64,000 bases of DNA. It comes from Halorubrum salipaludis. Lineage in GTDB: Archaea; Halobacteriota; Halobacteria; Halobacteriales; Haloferacaceae. Every line of letters begins with the position of its first letter. Position 1 is the stretch's first letter. The translations under genes were made by a program, and so were the position numbers. The DNA lies in NCBI RefSeq assembly GCF_002286985.1, contig NZ_NSKC01000009.1:124001-188000 (forward strand), in the 5' to 3' direction. Below are positions 16,780 to 25,499 of this stretch, piece by piece. The notes under the pieces were generated by a model. That model was given only the letters and a program-made list of their open reading frames with translations, had not been told where the DNA came from and ran no database searches.

Positions 16780-16939
16780 GGACCGGATCGGGGCGCCACC
16801 GCCGTAGGGATTGCGGCGCCCGGGGGATTCGCTCCGGGACGCCGTCCGCAGTTCGAGCCCCTCGTTTCACATTCGGGACCAGTTCCAGCTTCGGGATAAC
16901 GGAAGCGTAAAGCGGGGTCGCTCCCAACCGACGGTCACT

Positions 16940-17713
16940 GTGACGACGACTCAGGTGACGCTGGTCCAGATCGACAACTACGGGCCGTGGACGGTGACGC
17001 CGGAGCCCCGCCGGGAGATGGACCTCCAGGCGCTCCAGTCGCGGCTCTTCGCCGATATCGCCCAGTTCATGGGTCCGCGGGACGCCTACGTCTTCTCCAC
17101 CCGGTACGACAACATGATCGCCGTGACGAACGGGCTCGACGGCGCGGCCCACGCGGCGCTCCAGGAGTCGATCGGGAACCGCTACCCCGTGAGCGTCAGT
17201 CTCGGGACGGGCGTCGCCGAGCGACCGATCGACGCCCTGGAGGCCGCGAACCGCCTGCTCCAGACCGAGGGGAGCGCCCAGGACGAGGACCGGACCGAGG
17301 TGCTCGCCGGCGACTACCTCACCGAGACCGACCCGTCCGACCTCCAGATCGCCCACTTCGACGTGGTGAACGTGACCGGGAAGTACACCGACCGCCTCAA
17401 CGAGTTCGACACGTTCCTGAACGTCGAGCGCGCCTACGGCTCGCTGACGCGGTACCTCCGCGAGACCCACGGCGCCCTCTCGTTTTTTGTCGGCGGCGAC
17501 AACGTCGTCGCCGTCTGTCCGGACCTCCCCGAGCGGGCCTTCGCCGACGCGGTCGCGCACGTGGCCGACGACGCCGACATCGAACTGCAGGTCGGCGTCG
17601 GTCGCGGCGCCTCCGCCCACGAGGCCGGCTTCGCCGCCAAACACGCGCTCGAGGCCTGCCGCGACGGCGGGACGAGCGTCGAGTTCTCCGGCGTCCCGGT
17701 TCTCGGCGACTGA
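16940..17713 (+). CDS. gch3: GTP cyclohydrolase III (IIa)
   Basis: A 257-residue archaeal GTP cyclohydrolase III, which opens GTP to a formamidopyrimidine at the start of archaeal riboflavin and F420 synthesis. VTLVQIDNYGPWTVTP at the N-terminus is diagnostic. GGDNVVAVCP and LQVGVGRGASAHEAGFAAKH belong to the two GGDEF-like cyclase-fold halves that bind GTP and metals. The start is the GTG at 16940; the frame remains open upstream, but the protein-like sequence begins only here and the family length (about 255) fits. It diverges from a HAD phosphatase gene; a phosphatase is required in riboflavin synthesis, but a link is only suggestive. Confidence 0.93.
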   Translation: MTTTQVTLVQIDNYGPWTVTPEPRREMDLQALQSRLFADIAQFMGPRDAYVFSTRYDNMIAVTNGLDGAAHAALQESIGNRYPVSVSLGTGVAERPIDALEAANRLLQTEGSAQDEDRTEVLAGDYLTETDPSDLQIAHFDVVNVTGKYTDRLNEFDTFLNVERAYGSLTRYLRETHGALSFFVGGDNVVAVCPDLPERAFADAVAHVADDADIELQVGVGRGASAHEAGFAAKHALEACRDGGTSVEFSGVPVLGD

Positions 17714-17819
17714 TCGCCGGATCCGCGGCGGTGTTCGGTCCCGTTCTCTCCGCCCCTCCCGTCTCTCCGCGTGTTCCCCTCCGCCACCCGTTATCAGATC
17801 TGAAGATTAGGCTGTGACG

Positions 17820-17827
17820 TTTTTATA
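17820..17827 (+). promoter_or_regulatory. TATA-like box of the small zinc-finger-like gene
   Basis: The sequence tttttata (17820-17827) lies 26-33 nt before the ATG at 17853. This is one of the clearest promoter-like elements in the window. Confidence 0.65.
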
Positions 17828-17852
17828 GGGGCGGTCGGAACGCTCAGCCAAC

Positions 17853-18083
17853 ATGTCCGATGACATAGTGTTCGTCTGCACGGCGGACGGCTGCGACGAG
17901 GGGCCGTGGGAGGGGTCTCACGACGCGATGGCGCACTGCGCCGAGCACCCGGACCACGGGTACACCGGGCGGCCGCGCGCCGAAGTCGATGAGGTCATCC
18001 CCGCGACGGCGACGCGGAAGCGCGACAACCGGAACTTACAGCACAAGGGTCACCCGAAGGGCGCGCTTGCGCAGGACGACTGA
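17853..18083 (+). CDS. Small zinc-finger-like haloarchaeal protein
   Basis: A 76-residue protein beginning MSDDIVFVCTADGCDEGPWE. The spacing Cys-x4-Cys near residues 9 and 14, followed by HDAMAHCAEHPDHGY, gives a cluster of Cys and His that could bind one zinc ion, roughly in C2H2 style. The C-terminal third is basic (TRKRDNRNLQHKGHPKGAL), suitable for nucleic-acid contact, which is inference. The TATA box at the right distance supports the ATG. It is monocistronic by spacing. No named function. Confidence 0.72.
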   Translation: MSDDIVFVCTADGCDEGPWEGSHDAMAHCAEHPDHGYTGRPRAEVDEVIPATATRKRDNRNLQHKGHPKGALAQDD

Positions 18084-18233
18084 CCGCGCCCGGGATCGGA
18101 CCGCCTCCGAGGTCCGCGTTCTCGGCCGGGAGACCCGCGTTCTCGGCCGGAAGTGGCTTCCGGTGATCGGTGTCTCGCGGCTCCGCGACGCCTGACGGCG
18201 TCCTCGCGTCCCGCCTCGAGCGTCGATATCGCG

Positions 18234-18295
18234 GTTCTCACCGTCTCCGCTCTCCTCGACTGCCGTTCTCACCGTCTCCGCTCTCCTCGACTGCC
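18234..18295. repeat. Two tandem 31-bp repeats in the gap 18084-18373
   Basis: Two identical 31-bp pyrimidine-rich units begin at 18234 and 18265, followed by degenerate shorter copies of a ctccgactgcgcc-like core to about 18341. Together they occupy the middle of a 290-nt intergenic region between converging small genes. I see no supported gene here. Confidence 0.85.
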
Positions 18296-18373
18296 GTTCT
18301 CTCCGACTGCGCCCTCTTCGACTGCGCCCTCTCCGACTGCGACCACCCTAGCGCCCCGTTCGCCGTTTCCCCT

Positions 18374-18580
18374 TCAGGCCTCGTCGAAGAGACCGAGGTC
18401 CTCCGCGACGAGGTCCGCCAGCTGGTCTTTCAGCGCGGGGTCGACCTCCGCGATCTCCTCTCCGTCGTGTTTCCCGTCGTTGTGCTTGGCGAGCGCGTCC
18501 GCCACGTCGGACAGCGGGACGCTGGTCTCCGTCTCGCACTCGGTGCACACGATCGGGACGGACGGTTCGTCGGTGGACAT
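18374..18580 (-). CDS. Small acidic haloarchaeal protein with a CxxC pair
   Basis: A 68-residue protein: MSTDEPSVPIVCTECETETS at the N-terminus contains Cys12 and Cys15 in a CTEC knuckle, followed by VPLSDVADALAKHNDGKHDG with two His that could complete a metal site, and an acidic helical tail ending LGLFDEA. The frame remains open further upstream, but that part overlaps the SDR gene on the other strand and is not protein-like, so the ATG at 18580 is used. Possible zinc-binding; role unknown. Confidence 0.72.
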   Translation of the reverse strand: MSTDEPSVPIVCTECETETSVPLSDVADALAKHNDGKHDGEEIAEVDPALKDQLADLVAEDLGLFDEA

Positions 18581-18740
18581 TGTCCGGGTAGTCGCGGGTC
18601 GCCGGTATATGCCTTCGGGAGCGCGGACCCGACGGGCCCGTCGTCCCCGTCGCCATCGCGGATCGAACTCCCGAGAGTTCCGGAGCCCGCGTCCGGTCCG
18701 AACCGCCAGCGTCACCCGTTTCGGAGCGCTATCGGTCCCC

Positions 18741-19556
18741 ATGCGTGTCCTCGTGACCGGGGCGGCCGGCGGCATCGGAAGCGGCGTCGTGCGAACGCTC
18801 GCGGCCGCCGGCCACGACGTGATCGGGATCGACCGCGACGCCGCGGGGCTGGCCGACCTCCCCGGGGCCGCGGAGACCCACGCGCTCGACCTCCGTGACG
18901 GGGACGCGGTCGAGGCGCTCCTCGCCGACCGCGAGCTGGACCGCGTCGTCTCCTGCGTCGGCGGGTACGAGATCGCGGCGGTCGAGGACACCACCCTCGA
19001 CTCCTTCCGTCGCCAGCTCGACGCGAACCTGACCGCGGTCCACACCGTCGTCCGGGCCGCCCTCCCGTCGATCCGGGAGCGCGGCGGGCGGATCGTCGTG
19101 GTCGGGTCGATGGTCGGCTCGACCGCGCTGCCCTACCACGGCGCCTACAGCGCGGCGAAGGCCGGGCTGCGCGGGTACGCCGACGCGCTCCGCCGCGAGG
19201 CCGAGCCCCGGGGCGCGACCGTCGCCTTCGTCGAGCCGGGGCCGGTCCCGACCGGGTTCAACGAGCGCGCGGCGGCGGGGCTCGCGGAGCGAAACGCTGA
19301 CGCCGATCCCGACGGGCCCTACGCCGACGCGTACCGGGCGTTCGAGGGGTACTCGCCCGCCGCCACCGACGTGGAAACCGTGGTCGAGCGCGTCGTCGTC
19401 GCGGCCACGACGGACCGGCCGCGGGCGGTCTACCGAGTGAGCCGGCGCGCGCGCTGGCTGCCGCGGCTGGCGGCGATACTCCCCGACCGGCTGTACGACC
19501 GCCTGGTCCGCGCCGGGCTGCCGGACGGGGTGCTCGGACGGCTCATCGACCGATAG
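18741..19556 (+). CDS. Short-chain dehydrogenase/reductase
   Basis: A 271-residue classical SDR. The cofactor loop is VLVTGAAGGIGSGVV (T-G-x3-G-x-G), the Asp at the end of strand 2 (IGIDRDA) suggests NAD preference, IVVVGSMVGS carries the catalytic Ser and YHGAYSAAKAGLRGYADAL has the Tyr-x3-Lys pair. A C-terminal extension (RAVYRVSRRARWLPRLAAIL) resembles the membrane-associating tails of retinol-type or lipid SDRs. The substrate is unknown. Its 3' end overlaps the converging PadR regulator gene by 14 nt. Confidence 0.88.
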   Translation: MRVLVTGAAGGIGSGVVRTLAAAGHDVIGIDRDAAGLADLPGAAETHALDLRDGDAVEALLADRELDRVVSCVGGYEIAAVEDTTLDSFRRQLDANLTAVHTVVRAALPSIRERGGRIVVVGSMVGSTALPYHGAYSAAKAGLRGYADALRREAEPRGATVAFVEPGPVPTGFNERAAAGLAERNADADPDGPYADAYRAFEGYSPAATDVETVVERVVVAATTDRPRAVYRVSRRARWLPRLAAILPDRLYDRLVRAGLPDGVLGRLIDR

Positions 19557-20121
19557 CGTCCCCGCCGCTCTCGTCGGCAGCGGCGTCGCCGCCCGCGCCC
19601 TCGCCGCCTCCCCCTCCGTTCGCCGCCGCGTGGAACTCCTCCGGCGTGTCGTCGATCCGCTCGAACTCCCCGAAGTCGCGCTCGTGGTGGCGGATCGTCT
19701 GCTCGACGATCCACGCGCTGTAGCGCTCGGAGAATTCCCACTCTCCTTCGTCGTCGTCGACCGCGAACCGCTCGTCGGTGGCGAGCGCGGCGTACAGGTG
19801 GTAGAAGCCGAGCACCACGTCGCCGAAGTCCTTCGCCTCGCCGCCGATCGCCCGGCGCTTCTCGGCGAGCTCCTCGCGGCCCGCGTCGGTGAGCGCGAAG
19901 TACTTGCGGTCGGGCTCGTCGGCGCGCTCGACGCGCTCGGCGACGCCCTCCTCCTCGAACTTGTAGAGGATCGGGTAGACCGAGCCGTACGAGGGCTCCC
20001 AGTGCCCGCCGCTTATCTCGGTGATCTCGCCGAGCAGCTCGTACCCGTACCGGGGTCGCTCGTCGAGCAGCTCCAACACGAGATACGAGATCAGGCCTTT
20101 CGGCGGGCCGCTTTTCCGCAT
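19543..20121 (-). CDS. PadR family transcriptional regulator
   Basis: A 192-residue regulator with an N-terminal PadR winged helix: GLISYLVLELLDERPRYGYE (helices 1-2), GGHWEPSYGSVYPILYKFEE (recognition helix, with the family's S-x-G-x-x-Y-P-x-L) and the wing RKYFALTDAGREEL. The C-terminal half is a helical dimerisation domain with an acidic, glycine-rich tail. The start at 20121 gives the canonical MRKSGPPKGL. It is transcribed away from the chlorite-dismutase-like gene with 88 nt between the starts, so it may bind that shared region; that is inference. Confidence 0.9.
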   Translation of the reverse strand: MRKSGPPKGLISYLVLELLDERPRYGYELLGEITEISGGHWEPSYGSVYPILYKFEEEGVAERVERADEPDRKYFALTDAGREELAEKRRAIGGEAKDFGDVVLGFYHLYAALATDERFAVDDDEGEWEFSERYSAWIVEQTIRHHERDFGEFERIDDTPEEFHAAANGGGGGEGAGGDAAADESGGDAIGR

Positions 20122-20209
20122 CGTTTCTACGTTTCTGAGTCGTCGTGAAAGGGTTTCGGTCGCGGCGACGACTCGCAAACCCCTAAGTCCCGGCGACCCA
20201 AGCCGCCGT

Positions 20210-21823
20210 ATGGTCGAGGCACCACAGACCGAGGAGGGGTGGTTCGCGCTGCACGACTTCCGGTCCATCGACTGGGACGCGTGGCGCGAGGCCCCGGAGC
20301 GAGAGCGTGAACGGGCGATCGAGGAGGGGAAGCGCTTCCTGCGGCACCGGGAGCAGGTCGCCGACGCCGAGGCGGGCGACTCCGGGCTGTTCTCCGTGCT
20401 CGGGCACAAGGCGGACCTGCTGTTCGTCCACTTCCGCCCCGCGCTCGACGACCTGTCGTCGATCGAGCGCCGATTCGAGGACACCGCGCTCGCGCGGTTC
20501 ACGGAGCGGACGACCTCCTACGTCTCCGTCACCGAGGTCTCCGGCTACGTCTCCGACGAGTACTTCGAGGACCCCGAATCGGTCGACGCGGGCCTCAAGC
20601 GCTACATCGAGGGGAAGCTGACGCCGGAGATTCCGGACGACGAGTACGTCTGCTTCTACCCGATGAGCAAGCGCCGCGGCGAGGAGTACAACTGGTACGA
20701 CCTCTCGTTCGAGGACCGCGCCGACCTCATGGCCGGCCACGGCGAGGTCGGGAAGGAGTACGCCGGCAAGATCAAGCAGGTGATCGCCTCCTCCGTCGGC
20801 TTCGAGGACCACGAGTGGGGCGTCACCCTGTTCGGCTCGGACCCGACGGACATCAAGGACATCGTCTACGAGATGCGGTTCGACCCCGCCTCCTCGCGGT
20901 ACGGCGAGTTCGGCGAGTTCTACATCGGTCGGCGGTTCCCGCCCGCGGATCTCGGCCCGTACCTCGCAGGCGAGACGGTGCCGACGGGCGGCGCGGACGA
21001 GGCCCACCACGGCAAAGGCCACGGTCACGCCCACGGCGAGGGCGGTCACGATCACGCCCACGGCGACGACGGCCACGGTCGCGGCGAGGGCCACGACCGC
21101 GCCGGCTCCGGCGGCGGCCCCGCGCACGGGGACCACCCCCACGGCGAGGGGGAGTCGAGCGGCGAGGGCGATCACCCGCACGCGGGCGAGGGGGAGGGCC
21201 ACGGCGGAGATGACGGTGAGGACGGCGACGCAGACGCCGCCGCCGACATCCGCGGCGAGCTCGCCGACCTCGACATCTACGCCGGCAAGCCCAGCGGCGA
21301 GGACGTGTACGCGACCGTGCTCTACAGCGAGGCCGACGTGGAGGAGCTGTTCGACGAGGTCGAGGGGCTCCGCGGTAACTTCGACCACTACGGGACCCAC
21401 GTGAAGACGGCGGTGTACGAGGGGCGCGCCACCGACCGCGCCGCGGTCGTCTCCATCTGGGACACCGCCTCCGCCGCCGAGACCGCGGCCGGCTTCCTCT
21501 CGGAGCTGCCGGACATCGTCGCCCGCGCCGGCGAGGAGTCCGGATTCGGCACGATGGGGATGTTCTACACCGTCAAGCCGGAGCATCAGGAGGACTTCAC
21601 CGACACGTTCGACGACGTGGGCGAGATCCTCGGGGAGATGGACGGCCACGTCGAGACGGACCTGATGGTGAACGTCGAAGACGAGAACGACATGTTCATC
21701 GCGAGCCAGTGGCACGCGAAGGAGGACGCGATGGCCTTCTTCGGCTCCGAGGAGTTCCGCGAGACGGTCCAGTGGGGCCGCGAGGTGCTCGCCGACCGAC
21801 CGCGGCACGTCTTCCTGGCCTGA
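20210..21823 (+). CDS. pitA: Chlorite-dismutase-like haem protein fused to a monooxygenase domain (PitA-like)
   Basis: A 537-residue fusion. Residues ~1-245 are a chlorite dismutase/HemQ-like domain: DLLFVHFRPALDDLSSIERR, CFYPMSKRRGEEYNWYDLSF with the Tyr of the N-W-Y motif, and LMAGHGEVGKEYAGKIKQVI containing the putative proximal haem-ligand His. Residues ~263-345 are a low-complexity linker very rich in His, Gly and Asp. The remainder holds a dimeric alpha/beta-barrel part ending in an antibiotic-biosynthesis-monooxygenase (ABM) domain (MGMFYTVKPEHQEDFTDTF onward). The Cld-ABM fusion is known in haloarchaea as PitA. The Cld part may decarboxylate or bind coproheme; neither activity is shown by sequence alone. 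A PadR regulator is divergent. Confidence 0.88.
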   Translation: MVEAPQTEEGWFALHDFRSIDWDAWREAPERERERAIEEGKRFLRHREQVADAEAGDSGLFSVLGHKADLLFVHFRPALDDLSSIERRFEDTALARFTERTTSYVSVTEVSGYVSDEYFEDPESVDAGLKRYIEGKLTPEIPDDEYVCFYPMSKRRGEEYNWYDLSFEDRADLMAGHGEVGKEYAGKIKQVIASSVGFEDHEWGVTLFGSDPTDIKDIVYEMRFDPASSRYGEFGEFYIGRRFPPADLGPYLAGETVPTGGADEAHHGKGHGHAHGEGGHDHAHGDDGHGRGEGHDRAGSGGGPAHGDHPHGEGESSGEGDHPHAGEGEGHGGDDGEDGDADAAADIRGELADLDIYAGKPSGEDVYATVLYSEADVEELFDEVEGLRGNFDHYGTHVKTAVYEGRATDRAAVVSIWDTASAAETAAGFLSELPDIVARAGEESGFGTMGMFYTVKPEHQEDFTDTFDDVGEILGEMDGHVETDLMVNVEDENDMFIASQWHAKEDAMAFFGSEEFRETVQWGREVLADRPRHVFLA

Positions 21824-21871
21824 GACCCCTCCGATCGCGGGGCCGCTAACCGCCGATCGGCGGTCGGCGGC

Positions 21872-22378
21872 TCACTCGAAGTTCCATTCCGTCTCCACCG
21901 ACGGCGGCGACGCCAGCGTCTGATACACGACGCAGTACTTCTCGGTGTACTTTCGTAGCGCGTCTCTGGTCCCCTCGTCGAGGTCGCCGTCGACGGCGAC
22001 CTCGAGTCTGATGTCTTGGAACCCGACCGGCACGTCGTCGTCGACGCCCATCGTCCCCCGGAGGTCGAGGTCGCCGCTCGCCTCCACGGAGATGTCGGCG
22101 TCGCTCCCGAAGCTGTCCGCGACGGCCTGCGCGGTCAGCTGCGCGCAGGCCGCCAGCGCGCCCAGGAGTAGGTCGCCGGAGCAGGCGCCGCCGCCCGGCC
22201 CGCCCGCCCCCTCGTGGAGCTCCGCCTCGTAGATCGCCCGGCCGATGTCCACGCTACACGACCGGGCGTCGCCCTCCGTCTCGCCGGTCGCGCTCAGCGT
22301 GATCTGTGCCGCCTCCGGGTTCGTCTCGTACTCCGCTTTCAACGGCTCCTGCTCCTCCTGTATGTCACTCTCTCCCAT
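21872..22378 (-). CDS. OsmC family protein
   Basis: A 168-residue OsmC/Ohr-fold protein. ACSGDLLLGALAACAQLTAQ holds the two conserved cysteines that reduce organic or fatty-acid hydroperoxides in this family; VSLD-like dimer strands and LRKYTEKYCVVYQTLASPP form the C-terminal half with a further conserved Cys. The N-terminal 30 residues are acidic. The start at 22378 avoids an upstream in-frame extension rich in Pro/Arg. The gene converges with the PitA-like gene, leaving 48 nt between the stops, so it has its own promoter. A thiol-dependent peroxidase role is likely but the substrate is not known. Confidence 0.88.
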   Translation of the reverse strand: MGESDIQEEQEPLKAEYETNPEAAQITLSATGETEGDARSCSVDIGRAIYEAELHEGAGGPGGGACSGDLLLGALAACAQLTAQAVADSFGSDADISVEASGDLDLRGTMGVDDDVPVGFQDIRLEVAVDGDLDEGTRDALRKYTEKYCVVYQTLASPPSVETEWNFE

Positions 22379-22478
22379 GCTTCTTCCCCTCTCCGGGGCC
22401 ACCGGAATAACCGTTTCCGTCGCACCCGTCCCCGCGTGACCGCCGGGTTTTAGGTGGGGTCTGGGCCAATGGGCGTCC

Positions 22479-22943
22479 ATGTTCGACACGATCGTGGTCG
22501 CGACCGACGGCTCCGACAGCGTCCGCCGGGCCGTCGACGTCGCGGTCGACGTCGCCGCGCGGTTCGACGCCGAGGTCCACGCCGTCTACGTCGTCGACAG
22601 CGGCGAGGTCGAGTCCACGCCCGACGAGGTCCGCGACGACCTCCGCGACGCGCTCGACGACCGCGGCGAGGACGCGCTCGACGAGGTGACCGACGCCGCG
22701 GCCGAGCGCGATCCGACCCTCGACATCACGGCCGAGGTCCGGGAGGGTCGCCCGGCCCCCGAGATCGCCGGGTACGCTCGGGAGGTCGACGCCGACGTGG
22801 TCGCGATGGGGACCCGCGGGCGACACGGCGAGAACCGGTTCCTCATCGGCTCGGTGGCGGAGCGGGTCGTCCGGACCTGCCCGATCCCCGTGCTCACCGT
22901 CCGCCAGCTCACCGACGAGGACCCGCGGCGGACGACGATCTGA
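22479..22943 (+). CDS. Universal stress protein
   Basis: A 154-residue single UspA domain. FDTIVVATDGSDSVRRAVDV is the N-terminal strand and Asp that contacts ATP, and GTRGRHGENRFLIGSVAE carries the G-x2-G-x9-GS ATP-binding signature, followed by CPIPVLTVRQL. Such proteins bind ATP and respond to stress or modulate partners; haloarchaea carry dozens. A tttta stretch near 22449-22453, about 25 nt before the ATG, may be the TATA box. Three 18-bp tandem repeats lie downstream of its stop. Confidence 0.93.
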   Translation: MFDTIVVATDGSDSVRRAVDVAVDVAARFDAEVHAVYVVDSGEVESTPDEVRDDLRDALDDRGEDALDEVTDAAAERDPTLDITAEVREGRPAPEIAGYAREVDADVVAMGTRGRHGENRFLIGSVAERVVRTCPIPVLTVRQLTDEDPRRTTI

Positions 22944-23010
22944 GCGGGGATCTGAACGGGGCCGTCGCGCGGCGGCGGGCCAAGGCGGGCGGCAACGCGT
23001 TGGCCCACCT

Positions 23011-23064
23011 GAGACCGTTCGACCGCCTGAGACCGTTCGACCGCCCGAGACCGTTCGACCGCCC
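23011..23064. repeat. Three tandem 18-bp repeats between usp and DHH genes
   Basis: Units of 18 bp begin at 23011, 23029 and 23047; they differ only at the last base of the first copy. The array sits 68 nt after the Usp stop and 42 nt before the next ATG. It is in phase for a short peptide but no start supports translation. Confidence 0.9.
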
Positions 23065-23105
23065 GAGAACGGCGGAGTTTTCCCGCTCCCGCCCGGCGCG
23101 ACGGT

Positions 23106-24362
23106 ATGGACGACGAACTCATCGACGAGGCGGACATCCCCCGCTCGCGGTACACGCGGCTGCCCGGCAAGGGCTTCTTCTACCCGGACTCGCTGGACGA
23201 GGAGCGCGCGGAGCGACGCGCGAAGGAGGCGATCGAGGGCAGCGAGGCGGTCGTCATCGCCGACGCCGACGCCGACGGGCTCGCCTGCGCGGCGATGATC
23301 CGGGAGGCGTACGACGCCGCCCTCGACGCCGCTGACTTCGAGGCGGCCATCGCGGCGCGACTCGATGACGGGGAAGAGGACGGCGAGGAAGCCGGCGACG
23401 CCCACGGCGAGACCGAAGCCGACGATTCCGACGACCCCGACCCGACCGAGGACGCCCACGCGCAGTCGCCCGTCGGGCTGGTCGCCGCCGGGCCGTACTC
23501 CATCGACACGTCGCTCGAACGCGTGCTCGCGTACGCCGACGATGACGTGGATCTCTTCGTCTGTGACCTCTGTCCCGACGACTACGAGTGGATCGCGGAG
23601 CCGCTGGAGGCGCTCGCGGAGTCGACCGCCTCGATCCGGTGGTTCGACCACCACCAGTGGGACGAGTCGACCGCCGCGGCGGTCCGCGACCTCGGCGTCG
23701 ACCTCGTGGTCGGCGAGTCCGACGAGGAGTGCACCGCCGACGTGGCGCTCCGGTCGCTCGACCACGAGTTCGACGACCGGTGGACCGAGCTGGCGGCCGT
23801 GACCCGCGACCACGACCTCTGGATCAAGGAGGACCCGCGCTCCGACGACCTGGCCGACTACTCCTACTGGGCCGGAAGCGAGGAGTACGCGGCGATCGTG
23901 GGCGCGCACGGCGCCGACCTCCCCGAGACGGTCCGGGAGTTCGTCGCCGAGCGGCGCGTCGAGAAGGAGGCCCGGATCGACGCCGCCGTCGACCGCGCGG
24001 TCACCCACGAGGTCGGCGAGTGGACCGTCGCGGTGACGTACGGGCGGTGCTCGCAGAACGAGGTCGCGGAGGCGCTCCGGGGCGAGGGCGCCGACGCCGC
24101 GGTGATCGTCAAGCCCGCCGGCTCGGCGTCGATCCGCGGCTCCGAGGACTTCCGGCACGCCCACGAGGTCGCCGGGAAGGTGAACGGGGGCGGCCACCCG
24201 CAGGCGGCCGGCTGCAAGCCCGACATCTACGACGACATGCTCGACTACGCGCAGCACTGGACGACCGAGGGGCAGGCCTGCAAGCGGGTCATCCTCGCGG
24301 CGTTCGAGGCGGTCGCGGAGGCGGAGGCGGAGGGCGACGAGGGCGACGAGGACGACGAGTAA
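23106..24362 (+). CDS. DHH family phosphoesterase (RecJ/NrnA-like)
   Basis: A 418-residue DHH-DHHA1 enzyme. The N-terminal strand AVVIADADADGLACAAMI is motif I (D-x-D-x-D), IRWFDHHQWDE contains the DHH signature, DHDLWIKEDPRSDDLAD matches motif IV, and VNGGGHPQAAGC is the DHHA1 GGGHP motif that binds substrate. Archaeal relatives are RecJ-like exonucleases (GAN) or oligonucleotide phosphodiesterases acting with the replisome or on nanoRNA. An acidic insertion (about residues 80-120) and an acidic tail are halophilic additions. Which activity applies cannot be set from sequence. The start at 23106 gives a clean N-terminus. Confidence 0.87.
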   Translation: MDDELIDEADIPRSRYTRLPGKGFFYPDSLDEERAERRAKEAIEGSEAVVIADADADGLACAAMIREAYDAALDAADFEAAIAARLDDGEEDGEEAGDAHGETEADDSDDPDPTEDAHAQSPVGLVAAGPYSIDTSLERVLAYADDDVDLFVCDLCPDDYEWIAEPLEALAESTASIRWFDHHQWDESTAAAVRDLGVDLVVGESDEECTADVALRSLDHEFDDRWTELAAVTRDHDLWIKEDPRSDDLADYSYWAGSEEYAAIVGAHGADLPETVREFVAERRVEKEARIDAAVDRAVTHEVGEWTVAVTYGRCSQNEVAEALRGEGADAAVIVKPAGSASIRGSEDFRHAHEVAGKVNGGGHPQAAGCKPDIYDDMLDYAQHWTTEGQACKRVILAAFEAVAEAEAEGDEGDEDDE

Positions 24363-24431
24363 CCGCAGATCGGAGTCCGCGACCCGACGAACGGCGAACC
24401 TTCATACCGGTCGGCGACGATCCTCCCACCC

Positions 24432-25421
24432 ATGACCGACATCCTCGTCGCCGGTGAGACGCTCGTCGACATGCTTCCCGGGGCGGGCGAGACGCTGCGC
24501 GACGTGGACGGGTTCACGCACCGACCGGGCGGCGCCCCGGCCACCGTCGCGGTCGGACTCTCGCGGCTCGGTGTACCCCCGCGATTCTGGACTCGGCTCG
24601 GCGACGACCCCTTCGGTGACTTCCTGCGGGAGACGCTCGACGAGGCGGGCGTCCCGGGCGGGTTCTCTCGACGCGTCGAGGGGAACACCACCCTCGCGGT
24701 GGTCTCCCCGCCGGACGCAGACGGTCGGCGCTTCCGCTTTTACGGCTCGCGGGACGCCACCTTCGGGTTCGAGCCCGACGCGGTCCCGACCGACGCGCTG
24801 GTGTCCGTCTCGTGGGTCCACCTCGGCGGCGTCGCCCTGACGCACCCCGCGGGCCGGAGAGCCATGCGGACGCTGGCGGCCGCGGCCGCCGAGCGCGGGT
24901 GCACCGTCTCATTCGACGTGAACTACCGCCCCGATCTGGTTCCGGAAGGGGAGCGCGACGCGGTGATGGAGGCGATCCGCGACGTACTCGCGGACGCCGA
25001 CGTGGCGTTCGCCAGCGACGAGGACGCGGCGGCGGCCGGTCTCTCCCCGCACGAGGGCGACGCGCTGGCTCGGGACCTGGTGGAGTTCGGACCGCACACG
25101 GCGGTCGTCACGCTCGGCGCCGCGGGCGCGGTCGCGGCGAGCTCGGAGGCGGCGCCGTGGGGTGAGGCGGCCGCGCGCCATGGGGGGTTCCCGGTCGAGG
25201 CGGTCGACGCCACCGGCGCGGGCGATGCGTTCACCGCCGGGCTCATAACCCGGCTCGCCGCGAGTGCTGGCGACGCCGGCGACGCGGATGACCCGCCAGA
25301 CCTCGACGACGCGCTCGCGTTCGCCAACGCGACCGCCGCGCTCTCGGTGCAGGGCTACGGAGGAATGACGGCGCTCCCCGACCGCGAGGCCGTCGAAGCC
25401 TTCCTCGCGGAACGAGAGTAA
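24432..25421 (+). CDS. PfkB family carbohydrate kinase
   Basis: A 329-residue ribokinase-fold sugar kinase. [14 protein letters not shown] and [15 protein letters not shown] form the N-terminal sugar-binding region (PfkB signature 1), and [14 protein letters not shown] is signature 2 with the anion-hole GAGD and catalytic Asp. The overall pattern resembles fructokinases and 2-keto-3-deoxygluconate kinases, both found in haloarchaea; sequence alone does not decide. It has its own upstream region of about 70 nt, with cttcatacc 24-32 nt before the ATG as a weak TATA box. The neighbours (DHH, Nif3-like) are not sugar-related. Confidence 0.9.
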   Translation: MTDILVAGETLVDMLPGAGETLRDVDGFTHRPGGAPATVAVGLSRLGVPPRFWTRLGDDPFGDFLRETLDEAGVPGGFSRRVEGNTTLAVVSPPDADGRRFRFYGSRDATFGFEPDAVPTDALVSVSWVHLGGVALTHPAGRRAMRTLAAAAAERGCTVSFDVNYRPDLVPEGERDAVMEAIRDVLADADVAFASDEDAAAAGLSPHEGDALARDLVEFGPHTAVVTLGAAGAVAASSEAAPWGEAAARHGGFPVEAVDATGAGDAFTAGLITRLAASAGDAGDADDPPDLDDALAFANATAALSVQGYGGMTALPDREAVEAFLAERE

Positions 25422-25499
25422 CCACCGTGGGGCGCCGCCGGCGGCGAACCGACCGCCGAGAGCCGCGCGCTTTATCTCCCGGCCGCCGCACGCGTCGGT

